A DNA stretch of 22,073 nt from Faecalicatena fissicatena (GCA_001028025.1 LDAQ01000101.1:1-22073), one strand, 5' to 3'; positions 6,997 to 15,906 are shown, numbered from the stretch's first letter. Numbers and translations: made by a program. The notes: generated from the sequence alone by a model not told the origin.

Positions 6997-7860
6997 TCAG
7001 CACTCCCTTTTCATACGCTCTACAGCCAAATCAACCGTTCTCGGAATATATGTTTTTACCATATCTTTAGACCATTCCTCGCTGTTTCTCCAGGTTTTTG
7101 GCTGCGCCGTTTCATATGCGAATTCTGCTGCCTGAAGAATGGACTCATCTGTGATCTTCCCACCCTTCAGTGCTTCTTCGGCGGAGCGTACTCTGATGGG
7201 TGTAACAGCTACAGCGGATAAAGTAACCCGGGCGTCACGGCAAATACCGTTTTCATCGCAGATGACTCTGATTCCGGAACTCATGATGCCGATTTCCATC
7301 GCACCACGTTTCATTAGTTTGAGGTATGCACTTCCTTCCCTTTCTGTGATCCTGGGCAGTTTTATACATACAACAAGTTCATCCTGCTTCAGCACGGTTC
7401 TCTTTACACCAGTAAAGAATTCTTCTGCCGGTACTTCTCTTCTTCCATCTTTTCCAATAATCTCGACAGTTGCATCATACAGGAGCAGCGGGCCTGCTGA
7501 ATCAGCGGCCGGAGATGCATTGCATATATTTCCGCCGATTGTTCCTTTATTTCGTACCTGAACCGATCCGATCTTACTGCATCCATCCACAAGAGCCGGA
7601 TAGTATTTCTGAACGAATTCGTTAGAAATAATTTCACTGTGTGTTACGCAGGCACCAATCTTTAAGCCATCCTTTTCATCAAAGGTAATTTGTTTGAGTT
7701 CTTCGATTCGTGAAATGTCTGCTAAACCTGAGTATTCTGCCCCCTTATGCATCATGACCAGAATGTCGGTACCCCCGGCAAAGATTTTGAGCCCGTTTGC
7801 AGCTCCCGATACGGCTTCTTCCAGATTGCATACACTAATTAATTTAAATGGTTTTAACAT
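6997..7860 (-). CDS. Molybdenum hydroxylase FAD-binding subunit (medium)
   Basis: The 287-residue protein is the flavin subunit of the molybdenum hydroxylase. It has the two FAD-binding motifs of the family: AGGTD at residues 28-32 and TIGGN at 107-111, preceded by SVQVRNKG and followed by the conserved NICNASPAAD. The C-terminal part has the usual CO-dehydrogenase flavoprotein C-terminal domain. There is no insertion carrying an extra 4Fe-4S cluster as in 4-hydroxybenzoyl-CoA reductase, which argues for ordinary hydroxylation rather than reductive dehydroxylation. Its start lies inside the end of the large-subunit gene (7-base overlap) with AGGAG upstream, which indicates translational coupling. 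The final electron acceptor (NAD, ferredoxin or another protein) cannot be read from the sequence. Confidence 0.94.
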   Translation of the reverse strand: MLKPFKLISVCNLEEAVSGAANGLKIFAGGTDILVMMHKGAEYSGLADISRIEELKQITFDEKDGLKIGACVTHSEIISNEFVQKYYPALVDGCSKIGSVQVRNKGTIGGNICNASPAADSAGPLLLYDATVEIIGKDGRREVPAEEFFTGVKRTVLKQDELVVCIKLPRITEREGSAYLKLMKRGAMEIGIMSSGIRVICDENGICRDARVTLSAVAVTPIRVRSAEEALKGGKITDESILQAAEFAYETAQPKTWRNSEEWSKDMVKTYIPRTVDLAVERMKREC

Positions 7861-10193
7861 TCGCCCTCACATCTCCTCCCGTATTTCTGCTCTTTCATTG
7901 CCAGATATACCTGATCCGGTTTCATCGGAATCTTTGTCACTCTGACTCCCGCTGCATCAAATAATGCATTTCCTATAGCTCCCGGGACCCCGGTTACACA
8001 ACATTCACCGATACCTTTTGCCCCATAAGGCCCTTCCGGATGCGGAACTTCTACTAAAGAGATATTCATTGGAAATCCAACATCTTTTGCAGTAGGCACT
8101 TTGAAATCAGCCATATTCGGATTCATCAATACGCCTTCATCGTTCCATTCCAGTTCTTCGAACAGAGCATGGCCCATCCCCTGAACGATGCCGCCTTCAA
8201 TCTGCCCGCGGACAGAATCTTCATTAATAACCTGCCCCACATCATGGGCCGCAGAGAATTTTTCTATTTCGATCTCCCCTGTTTTCGGGTCCACTAATAT
8301 CTGCGCCGCATGTGCAGTCCAGAACCAGAGTACCGATACACGTGAGGATCTGCCTGTATCACGATCCGGTTTATCCCAGATATCTACCGTATTGTGAGCG
8401 GCAACTCCGATAATCGGATCCTGCTCAATCAGTACGCGGGCTTTTCCCAGATCGTTGATTGCCAGTTCGGTCGGTTTTCCTTCTTTATCGTGCCCTTTAA
8501 TTATTCCATGCTCAATCACAATGTCATCCACAGGACATCCCCAATGATTTCCCATTCTTTTTTTGAGCTGTTTATGGATACTCTCGGCTGCTTCAATCAG
8601 AACACGTCCCATATGGAAAGTCAGACGGGAACCCGTCGCTGATTTTTCGTATGGTGTATATAAGGTGTCTACCGGAGCTACATTGATTTTTTTAATATCG
8701 ATCTGCATCGCCTCTGCAAAGAAGATACATGCAACTGAATTATTGCCCTGCCCCATGTCTGTGCCGGATTTCAGCAAATCAACCGTACCGTCCTCGTTTA
8801 ATTTTGCAATTGCCGCAGATCCGGACGGTGTTCCTGTAATCTTACAGGTAAGACACATTCCTCGCCCTCTTAATCTTCCGTCAGGAGCCGTCTTCTCGTA
8901 TGGCTCCTCCCAGTCAAGACCTTCTGCTGCTTTCTGTAAACACTCACGGATACCAACACTGAACAGTTTTTCACCGGTATGGGTTGTATATCCATCCTCC
9001 CAAAGGTTCTGATCGCGGAATTTATACACATCCAGACCGATCGTCTTAGCGATATCGTCCATATGGCATTCACATGCCCAGGATACTTCCTGAATACCAA
9101 ATCCACGATAAGCGCTGGTCGGCAATTTGTTTGTAATTAATGTCAATGTATCTATTTTTACATTCTTGATTTTATAAGGGCCGCAGCACGCATAAGTGGA
9201 CAGATAATTCAGCCTCGGTGCCCCATTCACATAAGCGCCGGAATCCTGAAGATTATATACTTCCCGGGCCACAATCGTGCCATCTTTCATGACGCCCGAT
9301 TTGATTTTAATTTTCTGTGCTCCACGTGAATAAGCACCCATAAATTCATCTTCTCTTGTAAATACAATTTTTACAGGACGTCCTTTTGTACGCTTTGCCA
9401 GCGCAGCGACAACAGGCTCTACTCGCAGCTCCCATTTGTTTCCAAATCCCCCGCCAATAGGCGGAATAATCATTCTGACCTTATTCTGCGGAAGGCCAAA
9501 TGCTCTGGCCAGCTGCCCTCTCATGAAAAATGGAGACTGCGCACAGGTCCAGACAACCAGCCCGTCTCTGTCAAATTTTGCAATTGCTCCATGGCCTTCC
9601 AGACATACATGCTGTATCCCGGATGTTTCATATTCACCCTCAATCACATAGTCTGCCTCTGTAAAAGCTTTATCGGTATCGCCTTCACGCACTTTTACAT
9701 GCTGGCAGATATTCGTGTCCTGCTCAAAATACAATTCGTGATGCGTATTCAGCTTTGACCAGTCATGAAAGACTACATCTCCCTTTAAAGAATCTTCCAG
9801 TGTCAGAACAGGTCTTTTTACTTCATATTCAACTCTGACTTTTTCGCATGCTGCTTTTGCAATCTCTAATGTTTCTGCTGCAATGGCAACAACTGGTTCC
9901 CCCCAGTACATAACTCTCTTATATGCTAATGTAGGCATTTCTGCTGCATAATGTCCGATACCGGTATGTTCATCTTCACCGGTAATCACAACGGCAACCC
10001 CTTCCATTGCTTCTGCTTCGCTGTAATCAATGCTTTTGATATCAGCATAGGCATGCGGTGAACGTACCAGTGCTGCATATAACTGGTGGGGCTGGTTCAT
10101 ATCAGCAACATACTGTGTTTCACCTGTAACTTTTCCTATTGCATCAGGACGTTCCACCCTTTTTCCGACATACACATATTCCTGTTTCTGCAT
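7854..10193 (-). CDS. Molybdenum hydroxylase catalytic subunit (xanthine dehydrogenase family, substrate unknown)
   Basis: The 779-residue protein is the molybdopterin-binding subunit of a xanthine dehydrogenase / aldehyde oxidase family enzyme. The alpha/beta hammerhead domain covers about residues 18-125. The molybdopterin-binding domains follow, with GGGFGNKW at 247-254, AYRGFG at 361-366, the SGTDMGQGNN loop and GAKGIGE with the catalytic glutamate at 730. The AYRCSFR loop of true aerobic CO dehydrogenase is absent. GGGFGNKW differs from the GGGFGGKE of purine-oxidising enzymes, and no purine-catabolism genes are nearby, so xanthine is not a safe guess. An aldehyde or an N- or O-heterocycle is equally possible. 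AGGAGG precedes the ATG. The alcohol dehydrogenase gene lies just upstream and could supply an aldehyde. Family call firm; substrate unknown. Confidence 0.94.
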   Translation of the reverse strand: MQKQEYVYVGKRVERPDAIGKVTGETQYVADMNQPHQLYAALVRSPHAYADIKSIDYSEAEAMEGVAVVITGEDEHTGIGHYAAEMPTLAYKRVMYWGEPVVAIAAETLEIAKAACEKVRVEYEVKRPVLTLEDSLKGDVVFHDWSKLNTHHELYFEQDTNICQHVKVREGDTDKAFTEADYVIEGEYETSGIQHVCLEGHGAIAKFDRDGLVVWTCAQSPFFMRGQLARAFGLPQNKVRMIIPPIGGGFGNKWELRVEPVVAALAKRTKGRPVKIVFTREDEFMGAYSRGAQKIKIKSGVMKDGTIVAREVYNLQDSGAYVNGAPRLNYLSTYACCGPYKIKNVKIDTLTLITNKLPTSAYRGFGIQEVSWACECHMDDIAKTIGLDVYKFRDQNLWEDGYTTHTGEKLFSVGIRECLQKAAEGLDWEEPYEKTAPDGRLRGRGMCLTCKITGTPSGSAAIAKLNEDGTVDLLKSGTDMGQGNNSVACIFFAEAMQIDIKKINVAPVDTLYTPYEKSATGSRLTFHMGRVLIEAAESIHKQLKKRMGNHWGCPVDDIVIEHGIIKGHDKEGKPTELAINDLGKARVLIEQDPIIGVAAHNTVDIWDKPDRDTGRSSRVSVLWFWTAHAAQILVDPKTGEIEIEKFSAAHDVGQVINEDSVRGQIEGGIVQGMGHALFEELEWNDEGVLMNPNMADFKVPTAKDVGFPMNISLVEVPHPEGPYGAKGIGECCVTGVPGAIGNALFDAAGVRVTKIPMKPDQVYLAMKEQKYGRRCEGEC

Positions 10194-10222
10194 AACTAAT
10201 TGCCTCCTGCCTCCTAATACTC

Positions 10223-11284
10223 TTATTTATTAGGTTTCACTATGACTTTCAGGGAATTATCCAGTCTGCCATTAAAGATTTCGAATGCTTTCTTATAGTC
10301 AGCCATTGTAAATTCATGCGTTACTAACTGTTCTAAATCTCCTCGATGCTGATTTGCCAGGACAATCGCTTTTTCTAAAGTATTTGGATTTGCCCTGTTT
10401 CCATGAAAATCGATCTCATCCAAAACAAGTTTTCTGATTGGAACCGGTACTTCTTCCTTTGGCAGACTGATTGTTGAAATACATCCGCCTCTTGCGATCA
10501 CATCCCAGGACTGTCTGATTCCGTTTGCCGTACCGGAACACTCCATTACTCTCTTTACGCCCAGGCCGCCGGTTGCGTTCATGATGACTTCCGCTATATT
10601 CTCTTCCCTGTAATTAATCGGAATCGCCCCAAGTTTAGCCGCCTGTTCCAGACGTCTGCCGCTTCCTGTTACAAAGATTCTTCCTGCCCCCAGGCTCTTA
10701 CAGCAGATAATTGCCATCAGCCCCTGAGCCCCCGAACCATTTACCAGTACATCATCGCCCGCCTGAATACCGCTGCGCTCAACCATATGTAATGCAATAC
10801 TAAGCGGATCCATACACGCTGCAAGATTATAATCCATGTCATCCGGTATCTTAGCGATACTTTTAATGGATACTCTAATATACTGTGCATATGCCCCCGG
10901 CGTAATATGACCGTACATATTGTGTATCTTGTCTTTCCCGTAGTTCAGGCAGATCGTCCAGCGTCCTTCCATACAGTTCTTGCAGAACCCGCATCCCATA
11001 TTTGCAATCCCCGCTACACGATCGCCCTTTTTCCACCCGTACAGATCAGCGTTTTGTCCCAGTTCCGTCACTTCTCCGGCCCATTCATGTCCGGGGATTA
11101 AAGGAAAGTCTTTCGGCCAGAACCCGGGGAAATCACCGCCGATTATATGAGGATCCGTCCCGCAGATTGAAGTCGATTCCACTTTACAAAGTACTTCATT
11201 CAAACCCGGTTCCGGTACGGGTACATCACAATATTCCAGATCATTCGGGGCATTTAATCGCAGTGCCTTCATCATTGTCTCCAT
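10223..11284 (-). CDS. Zinc-dependent medium-chain alcohol dehydrogenase
   Basis: The 353-residue protein belongs to the medium-chain dehydrogenase/reductase superfamily, sorbitol/threonine dehydrogenase branch. Catalytic zinc ligands are C41 (CGTD) and H66-E67 (GHEWAGEV). Four cysteines for the structural zinc are at 98, 101, 104 and 112. The nucleotide-binding fold has VNGSGAQGLM near residues 176-185. Such enzymes oxidise alcohols or polyols with NAD(P). ATG with GGAGGAATAAAT upstream supports the chosen start. It lies between the HPr-kinase-like gene and the hydroxylase genes, 29 bases from the latter. In context it may make an aldehyde or ketone for the hydroxylase, or a lactone precursor for the lactonase. 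The substrate cannot be read from the sequence. Confidence 0.92.
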   Translation of the reverse strand: METMMKALRLNAPNDLEYCDVPVPEPGLNEVLCKVESTSICGTDPHIIGGDFPGFWPKDFPLIPGHEWAGEVTELGQNADLYGWKKGDRVAGIANMGCGFCKNCMEGRWTICLNYGKDKIHNMYGHITPGAYAQYIRVSIKSIAKIPDDMDYNLAACMDPLSIALHMVERSGIQAGDDVLVNGSGAQGLMAIICCKSLGAGRIFVTGSGRRLEQAAKLGAIPINYREENIAEVIMNATGGLGVKRVMECSGTANGIRQSWDVIARGGCISTISLPKEEVPVPIRKLVLDEIDFHGNRANPNTLEKAIVLANQHRGDLEQLVTHEFTMADYKKAFEIFNGRLDNSLKVIVKPNK

Positions 11285-11308
11285 ATTTATTCCTCCGATC
11301 TTCGATCA

Positions 11309-12199
11309 CTACAGTAATTTTTCTATTTCATCAAAAAGAATCTGCGGTGATTTAGCGCGAATCATATAATATGGAATCAGCTCACAGAAATTCTTCAGGA
11401 ATTTTCCTCTCTTCTGCCTTCTTTCATCTGTATCAAGAATCGGCATAACCAGCCCCGTCTCTCCGCAGAGCAGCTGATTCAAACCAAAGAAATTCATTAA
11501 CGAATGAAAGGACTGATAGCATTTTTCAAAATTCCCCATTGGAGTAACCTGTGTATCGAAATGTCCATCAATACCTGGCATAACTGCCAGATCGATCTTT
11601 AACGGTCCGGACGCGTAAGTCATTTCCGGTTCTTTATCCCAGAATTTCAAAACGCCTTCGTCCTGATTTGGAAGATCACTTCGTTCTGTGCCTTTTGCCC
11701 TCTTACGGATATAAACATTTGTAGAGCCGTACAGTGCGATTCCGTCTTCATCTGTAACAGTCGTTTCTGTGGAGAAAATAGAACCTCCTCTTCTGCAGCC
11801 TTCCAGCTGGCTCATGGATTTTCCATGATTGTTCTCTCCGCCGACCAGGAGGATCGTTTTCCCCCTGTATACAACGCAGGAAGAATGGAACGGATGTAAT
11901 CCGCATTTGTCCATCTCATTGGCAAGCATGCTTACCATAATTTTATTTAATTCTCCTTCTTCCCAATTTCCGTCCAGTGTAAGAACGCTGTCCTCATATT
12001 TGATATTTTTCTGAGTTTTATCCACATTCCAGACAATATCGGCTTTATCCTTTGTGATATTTTTGCTGACCTTTACTGCCGCCAGACGATAATTTAGAAA
12101 AGTATCATCCTCAACCAGATAATCTCTCTTATCTTCGCTGTATACATCAATGCGGATTACCGCTCTGTTACTGCTGATCTCTTCACTATAAAGATTCAT
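11309..12199 (-). CDS. HPr-kinase-like P-loop protein, function unknown
   Basis: The 296-residue protein is not a standard metabolic enzyme. Residues 104-130 look like the nucleotide-binding core of HPr kinase/phosphorylase and PEP-carboxykinase-like proteins: a conserved His-Ser-Ser leads into a strand and then the Walker A loop G121-ENNH-G126-K127-S128. A segment near 143-160 (FSTETTVTDEDGIALYGS) fits the second part of that fold. The N-terminal HPr-kinase domain and the usual signatures of true HPr kinase are not visible, so phosphorylation of HPr is unlikely. Relatives of this fold phosphorylate peptides or small molecules. GGAGGAG precedes the ATG. It lies between the lactonase and the alcohol dehydrogenase, so a role in the same route (substrate kinase or sensor) is plausible but unproven. 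Confidence 0.72.
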   Translation of the reverse strand: MNLYSEEISSNRAVIRIDVYSEDKRDYLVEDDTFLNYRLAAVKVSKNITKDKADIVWNVDKTQKNIKYEDSVLTLDGNWEEGELNKIMVSMLANEMDKCGLHPFHSSCVVYRGKTILLVGGENNHGKSMSQLEGCRRGGSIFSTETTVTDEDGIALYGSTNVYIRKRAKGTERSDLPNQDEGVLKFWDKEPEMTYASGPLKIDLAVMPGIDGHFDTQVTPMGNFEKCYQSFHSLMNFFGLNQLLCGETGLVMPILDTDERRQKRGKFLKNFCELIPYYMIRAKSPQILFDEIEKLL

Positions 12200-12222
12200 T
12201 TTTCTCCTCCTGCTATTATGAT

Positions 12223-13251
12223 CTACTTCCTCCAGTGCACCATTGGCAATCCCTGTACCGGAGCCTCAAAATATGGGATTGATGTTGCCCGAAGTGAACC
12301 AATATAAATATTCTTCAAATCTTTCCCGCCAAATGTAAGGCTTGCAATCCATGGAGCTACGCCCCGCCCTGTCTCAAACAGTATCTCATTCGTCACACAC
12401 TTATTCTTAAACGCTTGATCAAGAGCCTTTACCTTCTCCGGGTCTCCGTCATCCAGAAGTATCTTATACTCTCCGTCCGGATCGATTACCCAGATCTTAT
12501 CTGAGTAAACACAGGTTCCCCACAGATTCCCGTAAACATCAAATGCAATGCCGTCCGGGTATGCCCCCGCGCCCATGTGACCGGGTCCGTAAACCTCCCT
12601 GCCGGAAAGATCACCATTCTCATCACATTTAAAACGAAGAATTCTTCCTCCTGTTGTCTCAACAACATACAGATATTCTTCCTTTGCATCAAATCTCACT
12701 TCATTCGTAAAGCGCAGACCATCTGCCACAATATGTACTCCTCTTTCGTCATATCTTGCAATATAGCCGTCAGCCAGATCCGGGTCCAATGCATCCAGCC
12801 AGTTTTTCTTCATTGTAGTGATTGTTATCCAGATCCTGTTCTTAGAATCCCGATATACAAAATTAACTTTACCGATTGGTTTACCCTCAATCGAATCAAA
12901 TAGAATCTTTGTTTCTCCTGTCTTTCTATCCATGATTTCCAGACAGTCTGTGCCGAAATTGGAGATTAAAATATCCCCGTCCTGGTCAAAAGCCAGTCCG
13001 TTTGGCAGTGTTCCTTCAAAAAAGCGGCTGACATTTGATGATTTGTGGTCAATCTTGTCTGCGTACTTCTGGGTAATGATCTCCTGTGAGCCATCCGGCA
13101 TAATATGGCAGACACCGCCCCGGGCATCTGCTGCCCATAAACTTCCGTCTGGTTCTGCCAGAATACATTCCGGCCTTTGAAGATCGGTTCCAATATACTT
13201 GATTTTTGATTTGTCGATATAAAAATCTCTTACTGGATTATCAGCTTTCAT
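12223..13251 (-). CDS. SMP-30/gluconolactonase family protein (lactonase)
   Basis: The 342-residue protein has the repeated beta-propeller segments of the SMP-30/gluconolactonase/LRE family (AEPDGSLWAAD, NGLAFDQDGDILISNFG, YPDGIAFDVYGNLWG). Probable metal ligands are E28 in RPECILAEPDG, an asparagine near 130, N183 in GLRFTNEVRFD and D233 in YPDG. Family members hydrolyse sugar and other lactones using a divalent metal. It is the first gene of the long leftward operon, with AAAGGAG before the ATG and a strong promoter plus a candidate operator directly upstream. In context it would open a lactone formed by the dehydrogenase or hydroxylase downstream. The fold assignment is firm; the lactone is unknown and some family members have other hydrolase activities. 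Confidence 0.9.
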   Translation of the reverse strand: MKADNPVRDFYIDKSKIKYIGTDLQRPECILAEPDGSLWAADARGGVCHIMPDGSQEIITQKYADKIDHKSSNVSRFFEGTLPNGLAFDQDGDILISNFGTDCLEIMDRKTGETKILFDSIEGKPIGKVNFVYRDSKNRIWITITTMKKNWLDALDPDLADGYIARYDERGVHIVADGLRFTNEVRFDAKEEYLYVVETTGGRILRFKCDENGDLSGREVYGPGHMGAGAYPDGIAFDVYGNLWGTCVYSDKIWVIDPDGEYKILLDDGDPEKVKALDQAFKNKCVTNEILFETGRGVAPWIASLTFGGKDLKNIYIGSLRATSIPYFEAPVQGLPMVHWRK

Positions 13252-13276
13252 TCGTGCTCCTTTCTATCGTTTATAT

Positions 13277-13288
13277 ATAATCGATTAT
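13277..13288. promoter_or_regulatory. Candidate GntR operator at the lactonase operon start
   Basis: ATAATCGATTAT is a perfect 12-bp palindrome. It extends to a 20-bp imperfect palindrome (ATATATAATCGATTATGTAT) with one mismatched pair. It sits directly at the predicted transcription start of the leftward promoter at 13296..13324, where a bound repressor would block initiation. The same core occurs at 14172 and 15902. Assignment to the GntR/FCD protein at 13471 is inference from position and recurrence. Confidence 0.65.
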
Positions 13289-13295
13289 GTATTAT

Positions 13296-13324
13296 ATATT
13301 ATCTTTTATGTTTTGCTTTGTCAA
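13296..13324 (-). promoter_or_regulatory. Sigma-A promoter of the lactonase/molybdenum hydroxylase operon
   Basis: Read leftward, TTGACA (13319..13324) and TAATAT (13296..13301) are separated by exactly 17 bases. The predicted start of transcription is near 13289, next to the ATAATCGATTAT palindrome and about 38 bases before the lactonase ATG. No other equally good promoter is apparent further along the operon. Confidence 0.75.
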
Positions 13325-13421
13325 TCTAATTTATAACGAAACCTATTCTTTGTAAGATTTATATAGTTTTTGTTTTCTTTTTTTAGTAATCATTACCCCT
13401 CATCTTTTTTTTATTGCAACT

Positions 13422-13459
13422 AAAAAGGACATCTTCCTCTCCAGAAAGATGTCCTTTTT
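13422..13459 (-). terminator. Intrinsic terminator after the GntR gene
   Basis: AAAAAGGACATCTT (13422..13435) and AAGATGTCCTTTTT (13446..13459) form a perfect 14-bp stem with a 10-base loop. In the leftward RNA the stem ends in a U-run, 12 bases beyond the regulator stop codon. It separates the regulator / CoA-transferase transcript from the lactonase operon promoter. Confidence 0.88.
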
Positions 13460-13470
13460 ATAAAATTATT

Positions 13471-14139
13471 CTATTCATTATCTTCTTCTACGTAAAACGT
13501 ACTGTTAAAGTTTTCGAAGCTCTCACGAATATGTCTGTGCAGGGCTTTTTCAAGATTTATTTCATCTCTGTTGCGCAGATATTCAATCATTTCTCTATGG
13601 CGCTCAGCCATATAGTCCGGATCCATTTTTGTGTACTTAGCCGTAATTCTTGACCAGCTGCCCAGTTGAACCGTCTGACACACACTTACTAATAACGAAT
13701 TATGTGAGGCAGCAATTATATTATTATGGAACATTCTGTTTATCTCCGCTCTGCGGTCGTAGTCACGCACTTTGGCCGCTTCTACCATATCCTCCAGCAT
13801 CAGTTCTAATTCATGCAGCTCTTCTTCCGTAATATTCTGACACGCCAGACGTGCTGCAAACCCTTCTAATTCTGATCGCACAACAAAATACTCCTGCATG
13901 GATTCTTTGCCGAATTTTTTAACAGTTGTCCCTTTATATGGTTCCACTAATACCAGTCCCAGCGCTTCCAGACTTTTCAGCGCCTCTCTGACCGGAGCCT
14001 GGCTTACGCCATACTCTTTCGCCAAAGTATTTTCAACCAGCTTAGAACCTGGTTTGATATCGCCGCTTATAATAGACTCCATAATCTGTTCTCTTATTTG
14101 TTCACTTAATACTTTTTTTTGTAAAACTTTTTTTGCCAT
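13471..14139 (-). CDS. GntR family transcriptional regulator, FCD subfamily
   Basis: The 222-residue protein has an N-terminal GntR winged helix-turn-helix (about residues 10-75: EQIREQIMESIISGDIKPGSKL, then YGVSQAPVREALKSLEALGLV) and a C-terminal all-helical FCD ligand-binding domain. Histidines that usually bind metal in FCD domains are seen in NRMFHNN, ERHREM and HRHIRESF. FCD regulators commonly respond to organic acids and control nearby catabolic genes. The ATG at 14139 is chosen because AAAAGGTG lies 6 bases upstream; an upstream ATG at 14172 has no such site and falls on the candidate operator. It lies between the two catabolic blocks, and ATAATCGATWA occurs at its own promoter and those of both blocks. 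It is therefore the likely regulator, probably an autoregulated repressor. The inducer is unknown. Confidence 0.92.
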   Translation of the reverse strand: MAKKVLQKKVLSEQIREQIMESIISGDIKPGSKLVENTLAKEYGVSQAPVREALKSLEALGLVLVEPYKGTTVKKFGKESMQEYFVVRSELEGFAARLACQNITEEELHELELMLEDMVEAAKVRDYDRRAEINRMFHNNIIAASHNSLLVSVCQTVQLGSWSRITAKYTKMDPDYMAERHREMIEYLRNRDEINLEKALHRHIRESFENFNSTFYVEEDNE

Positions 14140-14171
14140 AATTTTCACCTTTTCATATCCAAACATTTTCA

Positions 14172-14182
14172 ATAATCGATAA
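14172..14182. promoter_or_regulatory. Candidate GntR operator at the regulator gene
   Basis: ATAATCGATAA matches the 11-base core found at 15902..15912 and 10 of 11 bases of the site at 13277. The outer arms are less symmetrical than at the other two sites. It lies just downstream of the predicted start of the leftward regulator promoter, suggesting autoregulation. Confidence 0.55.
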
Positions 14183-14193
14183 CATTTTCCTTT

Positions 14194-14223
14194 ATTTTAC
14201 TATTATTGTTTCGGCTTTGTCAA
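14194..14223 (-). promoter_or_regulatory. Promoter of the GntR gene
   Basis: Read leftward, TTGACA (14218..14223) and TAAAAT (14194..14199) are 18 bases apart. The predicted start near 14187 precedes the ATAATCGATAA site and the regulator ATG. No terminator is visible between the CoA-transferase stop and this promoter, so read-through from that gene may add to expression. Confidence 0.6.
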
Positions 14224-14257
14224 CCTTATGATTTTGGATATGTATATCTCACTGTTT

Positions 14258-15844
14258 CTATTTATTTGTAATATATTCTTTTAAACCAAATATTCCGTCA
14301 TGATAAATAGAGACTGGTATTTCTTTTAAATCCGGACTGATTTTCGGCTCAAACCCCATTTTATCCAGAATATCTTTCTGCAGATCAATTCCCCTGGCAA
14401 CCTCAATAATCTCCGGGCCGTCTTCTTTGATCTGGAATACACATCGTTCTGTTACATAATAAACTTTCTGTCCTCGTTTATTTGCCAGCTTTCCATTGAA
14501 GGAAACCTGCAGAACTTCGTTCACTACTTTACAGATTTTCCCTTCCTGAACAATTTCAACGCCCTTTTCCTCATCAAACTGCACTTTTAAACCTTTTCCC
14601 ATAAATGTAGAACAGAAAATAACCGTCTTTGCGGCACTTGTAATATCAACAAATCCACCGGAACCCGGCGCAATTTTTCCCATCTTAGTGGCATTTACAT
14701 TGCCATGTGCATCCAGTTCCCCACAGCCCATAAAGGTATAATCAACGCCGGCACCTTCATAGAAATCGAACTGATCATCTACCGGAATCAATGCTACCGC
14801 ATTCTGAGAAATACCAAAATCCATACCACCTGCTGGTACACCGCCATAAATACCAGATTCAACAGTGACCATGATATCATTCATCATATTTTCCTCTGCT
14901 AAAATCGGTCCTACAGCATCATTCGGTATACCTGTGCCCACGTTAATAACGGCGTCCTTCGTAAGCTGCATCATAGCCCTCCGGCCAATCACTTTGCGTT
15001 CTGTCAATGGAATAACATCCAATTCAGCTGCTGCGGCTTTTCTCTGGCCCGAATAAGTATCATCCTGATACCATCCCGATGACTGCCTGTGATTTTCAAG
15101 CGGTTCCTTCGCCACGACTACATAATCCACAAATACACCTGGTATTGTTACTTCTTTTGGCACAATGGATCCATTCCCTATTTTCTGTCGGACCTGTACA
15201 ATAACTTTTCCGCCAAACTTCTTTGTTGCAAGAACAGCCGGCAGCAATTCCTGTACGCAGCCTTCGTCGATTGTGGATATATTCCCCATTTCATCGGCAT
15301 ATGTACCACGGATAATAAGATGATCAAACTTCGTATATTTATATCTTAAATATTCCTCTCCGCCAATCTCAATCAGATCAATCATATCTTCATTTAATGC
15401 TTTTGTCCTTTCATTCATCTTTCCGCCTTCGTAACGCGGATCTACGAATGTTCCCAGACCCGTCTGCGTAATCAGCCCCGGCTCTCTTCTGGATACACAG
15501 CTGTGTAAATGCGCTAAAACACCCAACGGCATGCAAAATGCTTCTACTTTATCATTCGTGATAATGTCCATCATATTAGGCGCCAGCCCCCAATGTGATC
15601 CGATTACCCGTTTCAGCATCCCTTCATGTCCCAGCCTGTTCATCCCGCCAACTTTATCTGAAATGCCTGCTGCATGAACAAACGTCAGATCCCGCGGCTC
15701 TCCTGTCTCCATAAATGAGCGTTCCATTTCCTTTAGAATCTCTTCCGGTGAGCCGCTTAATGTCATCCCAACCATCCCAAAGGTATCCCCATTTTTGATC
15801 GTTTTTACTACTTCCTGTGCCGTTACAAACTTTGGCGTCTTCAT
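14258..15844 (-). CDS. Family I CoA-transferase, propionate/acyl CoA-transferase type
   Basis: The 528-residue protein is a single-chain family I CoA-transferase of the propionate CoA-transferase / acyl-CoA:acetate CoA-transferase group, in which alpha and beta halves are fused. The catalytic glutamate is E329 in VESGIYGGVPAGG; the glycine-rich NVGTGIPNDAVG precedes it. Such enzymes move CoA from a donor such as acetyl-CoA to a carboxylic acid through a glutamyl-CoA intermediate. AAGGAGG lies before the ATG. The promoter overlaps that of the divergent thiolase gene. In context it would activate the acid product of the oxidation steps so the thiolase can cleave it. Chain specificity cannot be told from the sequence. 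Confidence 0.93.
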   Translation of the reverse strand: MKTPKFVTAQEVVKTIKNGDTFGMVGMTLSGSPEEILKEMERSFMETGEPRDLTFVHAAGISDKVGGMNRLGHEGMLKRVIGSHWGLAPNMMDIITNDKVEAFCMPLGVLAHLHSCVSRREPGLITQTGLGTFVDPRYEGGKMNERTKALNEDMIDLIEIGGEEYLRYKYTKFDHLIIRGTYADEMGNISTIDEGCVQELLPAVLATKKFGGKVIVQVRQKIGNGSIVPKEVTIPGVFVDYVVVAKEPLENHRQSSGWYQDDTYSGQRKAAAAELDVIPLTERKVIGRRAMMQLTKDAVINVGTGIPNDAVGPILAEENMMNDIMVTVESGIYGGVPAGGMDFGISQNAVALIPVDDQFDFYEGAGVDYTFMGCGELDAHGNVNATKMGKIAPGSGGFVDITSAAKTVIFCSTFMGKGLKVQFDEEKGVEIVQEGKICKVVNEVLQVSFNGKLANKRGQKVYYVTERCVFQIKEDGPEIIEVARGIDLQKDILDKMGFEPKISPDLKEIPVSIYHDGIFGLKEYITNK

Positions 15845-15877
15845 AAATTATCCTCCTTTTCTTTTTGAAAATTCTTA

Positions 15878-15906
15878 TTGATTTTAAATTATATATGATA
15901 TATAAT
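15878..15906 (+). promoter_or_regulatory. Thiolase promoter (rightward)
   Basis: TTGATT (15878..15883) and TATAAT (15901..15906) have a 17-base spacer. The predicted start is near 15913. The -10 box lies within the candidate operator and interleaves with the leftward promoter of the CoA-transferase gene. Confidence 0.65.

Noticed and set aside
7854..10193. Assignment of the large subunit as aerobic CO dehydrogenase or as xanthine dehydrogenase
   Set aside because: The AYRCSFR loop of CO dehydrogenase is absent, GGGFGNKW differs from the purine-enzyme pattern, and no purine genes are nearby; only the superfamily is safe.
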